Source of the DNA: JASLMY01 sp965226475
GTDB taxonomy: Bacteria; Pseudomonadota; Alphaproteobacteria; GCA-2731375
DNA: 64,000 bases
Assembly (NCBI GenBank): GCA_965226475.1
Contig: CBDDDJ010000004.1
Coordinates: 248,001 to 312,000 of the forward strand
Direction: 5' to 3'
Position numbers and translations under genes: made by a program. Positions 8,697-16,937 of the stretch are shown one piece after another; within the stretch, counting starts at the first letter, position 1, and each line of letters starts with the position of its first letter. The notes under the pieces were generated by a model. It searched no databases. It saw only the letters and a program-made list of their open reading frames with translations, and was not told where the DNA came from.

Positions 8697-9461
8697 GTCG
8701 CGCGCCCATGGCGCCGTTCCGGCCGCGCGCCATGGACTCGATGAACATCCAGGCTGGTCCCCTCGACCGGCGCACTGTTCGCTGTTTGTGGTCACGAACG
8801 TCGACCAGGATCGGAGAGGAGACCGAGATGGCACTTTGTCGCGGGATCGCTCCACTTGCGCCGCGCGGGCCAGCAGGTGGGGCGCATCCATGACGAAGGA
8901 ATGAAAGCGCTCCCGCCACGGATGCCCGCGCCAGCCCTCGCGGAAGTTGCCGCGACGCCTCGGCGCGCGGAACGACCGCACTGAAAACCGTTGTCGGAAC
9001 GGCAAAAAAATTCCGTTGAAAGAGCGTGGAACCCAATCACCTCATATAAACAAATGATGACACAACAGCTCTCTATGAATTAGAATACCGTCTGAATCCG
9101 TGAACCTCAGGCGCTTGGCCCAGGGCTCCGCGGGCGCGCCATCGAAGCGGAGAGCATCCAGAATGGTGACGAGCGCGATGACGTCAACGATTATTGCATG
9201 TCTTTCGGCGCTGGCGATCGCGGTGGCGATCGTGTTCACCTTCGGCTCGGACGTGGCGCCGGAGGGTCCCCGTGGAACTTTCCGCGACTGATCGGATCGG
9301 TTGGATCGATGCGGATGCATCGGGACCGGCCCGCGGTACCTTGTATATCGCCGTCGCCAACGACGGTGGCGCAAACCAGAACACGCTTCCGTTTAGGGTG
9401 ACGCCTGAAAGGGGAAAAGGGGTCAGGCACCTTTTTTTCGTGTTGTCGAGGGCGGCGTGTA
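8697..9461. other. Gene-poor 765-bp stretch after accC
   Basis: No convincing gene. Around 9163-9291 there is a short signal-peptide-like stretch (TSTIIACLSALAIAVAIVFTF). A different frame then reads WIDADASGPARGTLYIAVAN. These could be remains of a frameshifted small exported protein, but there is no family support. Composition is more AT-rich than in accC. Expected neighbours such as aat, which often follow accC in related genomes, are absent. Confidence 0.4.
9397..9438 (+). terminator. Possible rho-independent terminator or REP-like hairpin
   Basis: GGTGACGCCTGA pairs with TCAGGCACC around an A/G-rich loop, with a 3-nt bulge, and is followed directly by seven T residues. It sits 24 nt before the ATG of the propeller gene. 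The GGGGTCAGGCACC arm also resembles widespread REP-type repeats, so the function is uncertain. Confidence 0.4.
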
Positions 9462-9590
9462 ATGCTCAAGTCCATTGCGCTGATCAGGGTGACGTTGGCT
9501 TCCTTGTCGTTGGTTTCGATTGCCATGGCCGTGCCCGGAGACATTGAAAGAATCTCGGAAAACGGTCTGGGGCAATTTGGCAATCATTTT

Positions 9591-10615
9591 GGCTCAATTC
9601 GTGAATTGTATGCGTCACCTTGTTACGGCGGCGGCGAGGCAGGCTCGGTCATTGGCGCCGGGGGCGAGGCCGACGAGGTGGAACCAGCTCAGGTAGTTGT
9701 CCAGATAGCGGGTGGCGATGCCGCGGCGGGGACGCAGCAAGTCCTTCAACCGGCTGTGGCGGCTGTTCACCGTCTGCACATGCAGATCGCCCCGAACCCG
9801 TTCCCCCATCGAGCGGTTGAGTGCTTCGTGGCTCACCCCGAGCGCGGCGGCGCAAGGTGGATAGCTCGCGCCACCGTCGGAGACCAGCAGGGCGTCCTTC
9901 GCGACCACCGGGTCGAGAGCAGCCGTGAGCGCCGCCGCGTCGACCCTGGGCAGCACCGCGCTCACCGTCGTCCCGCTCCGGTCCGCCGCCATGAGAACCG
10001 GCACCTGCTCGCGCGAGAGGCCGCGCTTCTTCGCCTTGCCGCCCCGCCGCCGTGCCTTGCGTCCCAGCCCGCGCGCGCCCTTCCGGCTCTCCAGGACGTA
10101 GGTCTCGTCCGCTTCCACGATCCCCTTGAGCACCTCCGAATCGCTCCGCGCCGCCGCCAGAAACCGGTGACGCCAGCGGAACGCCGTGCTCACCGCCACG
10201 TCGCAGCGCGCCGCCGAGGCCTTCACCGTCTCCCCCTCCGCCAGCGACGCCCCGAACGACAGCCAGCGTTCCTTGTGGTGCAGGCCCGACAGCGGCGTAC
10301 CGGTCAGCGCGTTGAAGGTCCTGCCGCAGCCCTTGCACTGGTAGCGCCGCAGACCCCGCGCCATACCGCGCGAAACCGCCCCTTCGCTCGCGCAGTGCGG
10401 ACAGCGCCGGGCCTCGTCCACACCAAGCTCGATCGCGGCCTTCGATGCCTCGCCTTCGCTCCGGCCCGACAGCACCGCGAGCGCCTCGTGCCGCTGCACG
10501 CGCGTCAGCCCGCGCGCCGCCGAAAGCCACACCTGGAAACCCTTGCCGTCCATGACCCAACCTCCTGACATTCCGGGCATTCTATCACAAATGCATACGT
10601 TTCACGAATTGAGCC
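9591..10615 (-). mobile_element. IS1595-family insertion sequence, copy 1 (intact)
   Basis: 1025 bp, bounded by inverted repeats GGCTCAATTCGTGAA at both ends (the match resumes after two differing bases with GTATGC). It is flanked by a perfect 8-bp target duplication ATCATTTT (9583-9590 and 10616-10623), the size expected for IS1595. The transposase frame is uninterrupted. It sits in the propeller gene. Confidence 0.95.
9615..10553 (-). CDS. IS1595-family transposase
   Basis: About 312 residues. There is an N-terminal zinc-ribbon pair (CPHCASEG and YQCKGCGRTF). A DDE-type nuclease core follows, with VEADETYV for the first acidic residue and LLVSDGGASY for the second; instead of a plain DDE it shows the IS1595-type pattern with NRSMGERVRGDLHVQTVNS near the end. 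The start at 10553 has a strong AGGAGG site 8 nt upstream. This is the best-preserved of three copies and the likely source of mobility. Confidence 0.93.
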   Translation of the reverse strand: MDGKGFQVWLSAARGLTRVQRHEALAVLSGRSEGEASKAAIELGVDEARRCPHCASEGAVSRGMARGLRRYQCKGCGRTFNALTGTPLSGLHHKERWLSFGASLAEGETVKASAARCDVAVSTAFRWRHRFLAAARSDSEVLKGIVEADETYVLESRKGARGLGRKARRRGGKAKKRGLSREQVPVLMAADRSGTTVSAVLPRVDAAALTAALDPVVAKDALLVSDGGASYPPCAAALGVSHEALNRSMGERVRGDLHVQTVNSRHSRLKDLLRPRRGIATRYLDNYLSWFHLVGLAPGANDRACLAAAVTR

Positions 10616-10653
10616 ATCATTTTTCTAGTACTTGGGAGGTTTCGGCAAGGCAT

Positions 10654-11700
10654 TTTGGCGCGGATGGAAACTTGGTCGTTTATGATTCTTTCGCCTCCAA
10701 TCTGCATCCCGACGATACGGATATAACGTTCGATGTTTACCTTTACAACCGCCATAACGACACCTTGTCGCTGATCAGCCGCGCCAGTGCCACTGGAGCA
10801 AAGGGAAATAAGGGTAGCCATGGACCATCGATCAGCGCCGATGGCCGTTACGTGGCATATTGGTCTTCCGCGACCAATCTACATCCGGACGGTACGGACA
10901 CGATTTCAGACATTTACGTTTACGACCGCCATAACGACACCTTGGAGCTGATCAGCCGCGCCAACGCCCGTGGGCCAACAGGAAATAGTAATAGCTTTCA
11001 AGCATCGATCAGCGCCGATGGCCGTTACGTGGCATATTGGTCCTATGCAACCAATCTCCATCCCGACGATACGGACACACATACGGACATCTATGTTTAC
11101 GACCGCGACAACGGCACCACGGAGCTGATCAGCCGCGCCAGCGCCAGTGGACCAAAAGCGAATAATTATAGCTCTTTCGCATCGATCAGCGCGGATGGCC
11201 GATACGTGACATATCAGTCTGTCGCGACCAATCTGCATCCGGACGATATGGACACACATAAGGACATCTACGTTTACGACCGAAATGGCGGCACCACGGA
11301 GCTGATCAGCCGCGCCGGCGCCACTGGTCCGACGGGAAATCATGATAGCGATCAACCATCGATCAGCGCCGATGGCCGATACGTGGCATACCGATCCGAA
11401 GCGTCCAACTTGCATCCCGACGATGCGGATATGGGCTGGGACATTTACGTTTACGACCGCGACAACGGCACCACGGAACTGATCAGCCGCGCCAGCGCCA
11501 CTGGTCCGACGGGAAATCATGATAGCGATCAACCATCGATCAGCGCCGATGGCCGCTATGTGGCATACTCGTCCGGCTCGACCAATCTGCATCCGGACGA
11601 TGACGATGCGAATTCCGACATCTTCGTATACGATCGTGACAACGGCACCACGACACTGATGAGCCGGGTCGGGTTAAACGGCGTCAAAGGGGACGGACAT
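10654..11700 (+). repeat. 177-bp tandem coding repeats (propeller blades)
   Basis: The conserved ATCAGCGC(C/G)GATGG core recurs at 10831, 11008, 11185, 11362 and 11539, at an exact 177-bp (59-codon) period. Divergent units lie before and after. Near-identical segments such as CTGATCAGCCGCGCCAGCG suggest recent unit duplication or gene conversion. Confidence 0.9.
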
Positions 11701-12409
11701 AGTCGCAATCCGACATTGAGCGAGGATGCGACGTTGATCGCTTTCATGTCTGGGGCGAACAACTTGGACGGCGAAGCTAATGTATCTTATCAAGTATTAG
11801 TCAAGGAAACAGGTCACGAGCCCTCGAGCATTCCGCCAGCGAACACCGCGCCCACGGCCGTTGCCGGTCCCGATCAAACGGTCGAGGCGACCGGTGACGG
11901 CGGTGCCCGCGTCACCCTCGACGGTAGCGGCTCGTCGGACACGGACGGCTCGATCGTCTCCCATGCCTGGAGCTGGGCTGGCGGCGGCGCCACGGGCGCC
12001 GGCCCGACAGTGGGCCTGCCGGATGGCACCACGGTCGTGACGCTGACGGTGACCGACGACGATCGCGCCGCCGACACGGACATGGTGTCGATCACGGTCG
12101 TCAACGACTCGGATCTCGACGATGACGGTCTCACCGCCACGCAAGAGGCGGACCTGGGAACCGACCCTCTGGACCCGGACAGCGACAATGACGGCACGCT
12201 GGACGGCGATGAAATCGCCCAGGGTCGCGATCCCCTCGTCAACGAACCGGCCCCGTTGATCCCGATCGTTCAATTGCTGCTCGGCGATCAGCCTTGACGC
12301 TGATCGCTTCCCACGCGACCCCGCCGTGCCAATCCACCGGAGTACGACCAAGCCAATGGCGGTAGCACAGTTCAACCGGCGAGAAATAAGACTGTCTCCG
12401 GATTTCGAG

Positions 12410-12431
12410 GACTTCATCGAGCGCGCCCGGC
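12410..12431 (+). repeat. 22-bp direct repeat, right copy (displaced accC 3' end?)
   Basis: Identical to 8667-8688 in the accC 3' end. In the accC frame it reads EDFIERARLDD and stops at TAG (12440-12442), just before the next gene. Sequence beyond the repeat also resembles the left side loosely (CCCATG, then GGCGCCG). This looks like the original end of accC, separated from its gene by an insertion. Confidence 0.65.
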
Positions 12432-12506
12432 TGGACGATTAGACCCATGCCCCTGGCGCCGCGCCGCCCCGCTCCTATAGAGTTCGCGTCGGGGAGGATC
12501 GCGACC

Positions 12507-13499
12507 ATGGCGAAAGATCTGAAATTCGGCATCCAGACCAACGGCATCAAGCACGGCCACGACGACCCGATGCCCGACATCGACACGCGGTTTCGCATGG
12601 CGAAGGAGGCGGGCGTCTTCGACTATGTCGACAAGACCCCGGCGCCGGACGAGGTGGACGAGTTCCGGGCGGCGAGCGCCAAATACGACCTGCCGATCCG
12701 CGCCGGTGGCTGGTTCTACACGCTCGGGCGCGACGAGGCGCTGCTGAAGTCCAACCTGGCCCTGGCCAAGGAACTCGGCTCGCTGGCCCACAACACCCAG
12801 GTGATGATGCACCACGCGGACGGCCACCTGATTAGCAACGACGAGGTGATCGACTTCTATATGACCGCCGCCGAATGGGGCGACGCGGTCGGCGTCACGC
12901 CCTGCTTCGAGGTGCACGTGAACATGTGGAGCGAGGATTTCCGCCGCGTCGCCGAGGTCGCCCGCGCCATCGAGGCCAAGGGCGTCGATTTCCACATGAC
13001 GCTGGACCACAGCCACGTGATCTTCAAGATCGACAATCCGAGGGAACAAGAGGTGCTCGGCATGCGGCCGGCGGTGGAATCGGGCGAGGTGATCCTCGAT
13101 CCCTTCCAGCCCGGCAACGTCACCGACGTCTGGATCGAGGCCGGCTGGGTTCGCCACTGCCACGCCCGCGCCGCCATCCCAAACAATCCGAAGAACACCT
13201 CGGCCACCGGCCCCGACGGCAAGCCGGGGCGCGGCATCCAGTATCCCTTCGTCGAACCGAAGCCAGGCCAATACCACGCCGAATGGCGGGAGGAGGCGCT
13301 GGAGCCCTGGAAGGAAGTGGTCCGCAGTCTCTTGCGCCACCATGCCGCCGACGACGGCGCCGAACTCGGCCAGATCTCGACCGAGTTTATTCCCAACCTC
13401 GACTATGGCGAGGGTTGCGGCTATTCGCTCTTCGAACAGGGCGTCGCCTGCACCGAATGGATGCGCCGGACCTGGGACGAGGTACGGGCGGGTAGCTAA
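12507..13499 (+). CDS. Xylose isomerase-like TIM-barrel protein
   Basis: About 330 residues of the AP-endonuclease-2/xylose-isomerase-like barrel family. Visible signs are KFGIQTNGIKHGHDD at the N-terminus, an early FDYVDKTP segment, and likely metal ligands in CFEVHVNMW, MTLDHSHVIF and the late EFIPNLDYG. Such proteins isomerise or epimerise sugars and related polyols, or cleave intermediates, but the substrate cannot be assigned. An upstream in-frame extension exists; I chose the ATG at 12507 because GGGGAGGATC precedes it and MAKDLKFGI begins the first strand. It is the first intact gene after the accC-flanked insert. Confidence 0.75.
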   Translation: MAKDLKFGIQTNGIKHGHDDPMPDIDTRFRMAKEAGVFDYVDKTPAPDEVDEFRAASAKYDLPIRAGGWFYTLGRDEALLKSNLALAKELGSLAHNTQVMMHHADGHLISNDEVIDFYMTAAEWGDAVGVTPCFEVHVNMWSEDFRRVAEVARAIEAKGVDFHMTLDHSHVIFKIDNPREQEVLGMRPAVESGEVILDPFQPGNVTDVWIEAGWVRHCHARAAIPNNPKNTSATGPDGKPGRGIQYPFVEPKPGQYHAEWREEALEPWKEVVRSLLRHHAADDGAELGQISTEFIPNLDYGEGCGYSLFEQGVACTEWMRRTWDEVRAGS

Positions 13500-13603
13500 T
13501 TGCGACCGCGCGCCCGAGCAAAGCCGAGGAAAAGCCCGCGTGGCGTCTGAACGCCATGCAATCCGCAATGAGTTCCGCTCATCGCGGGCGGCTATAATGC
13601 CGC

Positions 13604-13700
13604 GGATTTGAAGTTCTTCCGGTTGTTGGGGCGGGCACCGCGAGGAACTTCAAATCCGTAATCCACGCTGGATTCATGATTCCGCCAATGTCGCTATCGA
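13604..13700. repeat. Dispersed palindromic repeat, copy 1
   Basis: GGATTTGAAGTTC (13604-13616) pairs with GAACTTCAAATCC (13645-13657) around a loop containing TTGGGGCGGGCACCG. The following bases (CACGCTGGATTC, then ATGATTCCGC, then TATCGAATCGG) match 56560-56602 closely. The second half of the element is cut by IS21 copy 1. Small ORFs across it look accidental. Confidence 0.75.
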
Positions 13701-13946
13701 ATCGGCGGCCATGGCCTGGGTACGTTGCCACCGGCTTTCGCCGCCCTCCAGGCAGGTGTCAACGGCGGCCGGAATATGGGCCAGGGCGGCGGCGTAACAA
13801 TGTACCAGTGGCTCGGTGGCAGCTTGTCCACGTAGTCCATAGGAGGGACCCGCGCGCGGGGCGACGTGCCTTTCAATGGGCAATCGGCGGCCCGCGCGTG
13901 GGAGGTTCCTGTGGACCCACGTGGGCAAGCGGGGGAGGAAGCGAGA

Positions 13947-14711
13947 TTATTGGGAAGGGTGTCGTCGTCGCGATCGGCTCTGCTTGAGCCGGTAGCTTTC
14001 TGCGTTCATCTCCAGGATATGGACATGGTGGGTGATCCGGTCGAGCAGCGCGCCGGTGAGGCGTTCGCTGGCGAAGACGGAGGTCCATTCCTGGAAGGGC
14101 AAGTTTGAGGTGACGATGGTGGCGCCGCGCTCGTAGCGCTGGCTGAAGATCTCGAACAGCAGCTCACTCCCGGTCTGCGACAGCGGGACGTATCCGAGCT
14201 CGTCGACGATCAGGAGATTGACCTTGGCGAGCTGGGCCTGGAGGCGGAGCAGCCTCTTCTCGTCGCGGGCCTCCATCAGCTCATGCACCAGCTGGGAAGC
14301 GGTGGTGAAGCGGACGCTCAGGCCCTTCTGGCAGGCGGCCAGTCCGAGGGCGAGCGCGATGTGGGTTTTGCCGACACCGGAGGGGCCGAGCAGGATCACG
14401 TTCTCCCGCCGCGCGACGTACTCGCCCCGGGCCAGGTCCAGCACCAGCATCTTGTTGAGTTCCGGCACGGCCTTGAAGTCGAAGCTCTCGAGCTGTTTGA
14501 CGATGGGGAACCTGGCTTGCTTGATGCGCCGCTCGACCAACCGGCGCTCTCGGTCGATCAGCTCCAGCTCGGTCAGCCGGGCGAGATAGCCGACATGGTC
14601 GACGCCGTCGCCGGCCGCGATCCGCGCCTGCTTGTCGTACTCGCGCAGGACGGTCGGCAGCTTCAGGCTCTTCAGTTGGTGATCGAGCAGGAGGCGTGGG
14701 GCTTCAGCCAT
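13947..14711 (-). CDS. istB: IS21-family helper ATPase IstB
   Basis: 254 residues. AAA+ DnaC-like ATPase with Walker A GPSGVGKTHIALALG, Walker B LLIVDELGYVPL, a sensor region TIVTSNLPFQEW, and the IstB end ALLDRITHHVHILEMNAESY. It activates the IstA transposase and directs target choice. Its ATG overlaps the istA 3' end by 8 nt, so translation is probably coupled. Upstream in-frame extensions lie within istA and are not used. Confidence 0.95.
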   Translation of the reverse strand: MAEAPRLLLDHQLKSLKLPTVLREYDKQARIAAGDGVDHVGYLARLTELELIDRERRLVERRIKQARFPIVKQLESFDFKAVPELNKMLVLDLARGEYVARRENVILLGPSGVGKTHIALALGLAACQKGLSVRFTTASQLVHELMEARDEKRLLRLQAQLAKVNLLIVDELGYVPLSQTGSELLFEIFSQRYERGATIVTSNLPFQEWTSVFASERLTGALLDRITHHVHILEMNAESYRLKQSRSRRRHPSQ

Positions 14712-16200
14712 GTCCGGCGCCTCCCGCCAGCAAGGTTGCGTAATCGGCGATCCGTGTCGCGGCGACAAAGGGCTGGGGGAGGTGAGGATAGCGAGAGAAG
14801 TCCAGGTGGGCCGGTCGCCTCTCGATCCGGGCCAGGAGCAGATGCTTGACGGCATCGAAGCCGACCAGGCGCCGCTTCACCGCCTCGCGCACCGCCACCC
14901 TCACCTGGCTCTCGGGGAAGTCCTCCAACAGGCGCAGCACCTGGATGTACTCCCGCTTGCCGCGATGGCCGAAGCGGGCTTCGAGGAGATGGCGCAGCTC
15001 GTCGAAGGCGGGATCCAGCTTCCACCCCAGCAGCGGGGCCGCTTGATCCAGGGCACCCGGCTTCTTCTCCAGCAAAGACAGATAGTGCAGCGGGTCGTAG
15101 ACCACGTCGCCACGCACATAGGAGCGGGGATGACGGGCGATGATCTCGGCGCCGAGAGTGATCTCGACCCGGTCGACATAGCCCTTGACCATCACGTCCT
15201 TGTAGGCGTGGACCGTCGGCGCCGAGTAATCCACCAGCCGGTAGCGCACCAAGGCCATCGAGGAGACCTGCCCGGGATGTTGCTCACAAGCCTCGAAGGG
15301 GACGGCCGGTAGATCGCGCAAAGCCTCGAGGTCGGCCAGCAGCGCCGTTGCCTTCTCGCCTTCCTCCAGGGCGTCGAGACGCGCCAGGCAACCCGCCATC
15401 AGCTGTTCGTTCAGGGCGTCCAGGTCCCGCACCTTTGGGATCGGCACGAAGAACTTGCGCCGCGCCGTCTTCACCAGCGCCTCGACCTTCCCTTTGTCGT
15501 TGCCCTTGCCGGGCCGGCCGAAGCGGTCGCGGAACAGATAGTGCGACTGCAGATGCGAGAAGGCCTGGGTGCGGCGGCGCTCGCCGTCGCCCATGATCCG
15601 CGCCACCGCCAGCGTCGTGTTGTCGTACAGGATCGATCGAGGGATCCCGCCGAAGAAGGCGAAGGCGCTGACGTGCCCGTCCAGGAAAGCCTCCGTCGTC
15701 TCCCGCAGGTAGGCCTTCACGAACCAGGCGTTCGAATGGGGCAAGATAAAGCAGAAGAAGTGGACCTTCTCCCGCTTGCCACGCAGATCGACCACCGCTT
15801 GGCCAAAGTCTGCCTGGGCATGGCCCGGCGGGTGATGCAGCGGCACGAAGGCTTCGCGTGTCGACTGCCGCTGAGCGCGGACGTAGTCCTTCACGATGGT
15901 GTAGCCGCCGGTGAAGCCGTGCTCGTCCCGAAGCCGCTCGAAGATCCGTTGTGCCGTGTGCCGCTGCTTGCGCGGCACATCCCGGTCCGCCGACAGGATC
16001 GCGTCGATGACCGCCGTGAACTCTTCCAGCTTCGGCCGTCTCACCGGCATCGTCCGCCGATACCCCGGCGGCGCCGAGTAGCTCAGCATCTTCTTCACCG
16101 TCCGGCGGTCGATGCCAAACCGCCGCGCCGCCTCACGGTGGCTCAGCCCCTCATCGACAACTGCCAGCCGAACCTGCGCATACAACTCCACGCCATACAT
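14704..16200 (-). CDS. istA: IS21-family transposase IstA
   Basis: 498 residues. N-terminal helix-turn-helix (EGLSHREAARRFGIDRRTVKK), then the rve/DDE integrase core with HAQADFGQAVVDL, a central FFGGIPRSILYDNTTLAV and the late acidic residue in GNDKGKVEALVKT. A C-terminal DNA-binding barrel follows. The ATG at 16200 follows a GGGGGGCAGGAG ribosome site. Full length and apparently functional. Confidence 0.95.
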   Translation of the reverse strand: MYGVELYAQVRLAVVDEGLSHREAARRFGIDRRTVKKMLSYSAPPGYRRTMPVRRPKLEEFTAVIDAILSADRDVPRKQRHTAQRIFERLRDEHGFTGGYTIVKDYVRAQRQSTREAFVPLHHPPGHAQADFGQAVVDLRGKREKVHFFCFILPHSNAWFVKAYLRETTEAFLDGHVSAFAFFGGIPRSILYDNTTLAVARIMGDGERRRTQAFSHLQSHYLFRDRFGRPGKGNDKGKVEALVKTARRKFFVPIPKVRDLDALNEQLMAGCLARLDALEEGEKATALLADLEALRDLPAVPFEACEQHPGQVSSMALVRYRLVDYSAPTVHAYKDVMVKGYVDRVEITLGAEIIARHPRSYVRGDVVYDPLHYLSLLEKKPGALDQAAPLLGWKLDPAFDELRHLLEARFGHRGKREYIQVLRLLEDFPESQVRVAVREAVKRRLVGFDAVKHLLLARIERRPAHLDFSRYPHLPQPFVAATRIADYATLLAGGAGHG

Positions 16201-16311
16201 CTCCTGCCCCCCGTCGCTAACAACAGGGGACGATCACTGGCGCATCTTCGCGCCGCCGCAACCGGACTACCCGGCCGCCTCGCGTGGAGCATTTTTGCAG
16301 CGCCGCCTACA

Positions 16312-16797
16312 GGCAGGCGGTGATCGGGCCGCCCCGAAGGCATGGCGACCGATCGGCGCCGCGTGCGCCACCGGCAACTTAGGGCTATCAAGAACCGTCG
16401 TTCTCGTGAATTCACAAAAACCGATTCAAAACAGAAGGTTACGCACAGGGATACTAGACGGGGTATACTCCTGTGACGAGTGACGGAGTTTCGGCTTTCA
16501 GGTGACTCCGGTTATGGGGGCCGTCGCCCGCTTCGTCCGGGTATGACCCAGGGCGTGTGAAAACTCTTGGAGCGGTCGCGCCTGCGCAACATCGGAATCG
16601 AAACTAGGAACTGCGCTTATATTCGTTGCTACTATGGGCAAGCTTGCGAATTAATCTTACGTCCACACCAGCCGGATCGGGGTTTTCACACAGCCTAGAC
16701 CCACAAGAGACATTCGGCGACCCGGCCTGTGCCAATGGATTACGCGGGCCAAAATGCACCTAAGCTTCCATTTAGACCAGGTCCCATTGAGGCAGGA
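16312..16797. other. Non-coding stretch after IS21 copy 1
   Basis: About 490 bp without a supported gene. The part near 16380-16690 is AT-richer than its surroundings and looks like an intergenic region or decayed DNA. No promoter, repeat or RNA gene was recognised with confidence. Confidence 0.4.
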
Positions 16798-16937
16798 ATG
16801 GCGCACGACATCGCCAACTGGTTGGACGATCTAGGCCTCGGTAAATACGTGGACGTGTTCACCGAGAACGAGATCGATCTCGATGCATTGCCTTACCTTG
16901 GCGAGGACGACCTGAAGGAGATCGGTGTCGTGGTCGT
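16798..16937 (+). pseudogene. SAM-domain N-terminal fragment (adenylate cyclase-type)
   Basis: MAHDIANWLDDLGLGKYVDV, then FTENEIDLDALPYLGEDDLKEIGV: a near-complete sterile alpha motif of the kind found at the N-terminus of class III adenylate/guanylate cyclases. Homology ends at about 16930, abutting the stop of the opposing dctM gene, and the reading frame then runs antisense through dctM. The rest of the cyclase is absent. This looks like a deletion or rearrangement scar. Confidence 0.7.

Larger units (their letters stand above)
9462..12297 (+). pseudogene. Secreted seven-bladed beta-propeller protein gene, interrupted by IS1595
   Basis: The 5' part (9462-9590) encodes a signal peptide (MLKSIALIRVTLASLSLVSI, then AMA|VPG) and ERISENGLGQFGNHF. 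The IS follows. Coding resumes at 10624 with SSTWEVSARHFGADG and runs to 12297. Joining across one target duplication keeps the frame and gives about 600 residues. Seven repeats of the PD40/TolB-like type (SADGRYVAY, SNLHPDD, DIYVYDR) come first, with blade one straddling the insertion. A PKD/Ig-like region (TAVAGPDQTVEATGDGG) follows. The end is an Asp-rich calcium-binding segment (DLDDDGLTATQEADLGTDP). It is probably an exported or surface binding protein; ligand unknown. A short hybrid start inside the IS might still express the propeller without the signal peptide. Confidence 0.85.
13757..16311 (-). mobile_element. IS21-family insertion sequence, copy 1
   Basis: 2555 bp. The ends are TGTCAACGGCGG (13757) and, read inward from 16311, TGTAGGCGGCGC. 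A perfect 6-bp duplication GGCAGG flanks both sides (13751-13756 and 16312-16317). It contains istA and istB on the minus strand, both open. The flanks do not rejoin into a recognisable gene. Confidence 0.9.

Noticed and set aside
10831..11700. Regular 177-bp repeats considered as a CRISPR-like or satellite array
   Set aside because: They are continuous coding units of a propeller protein, with no unique spacers.
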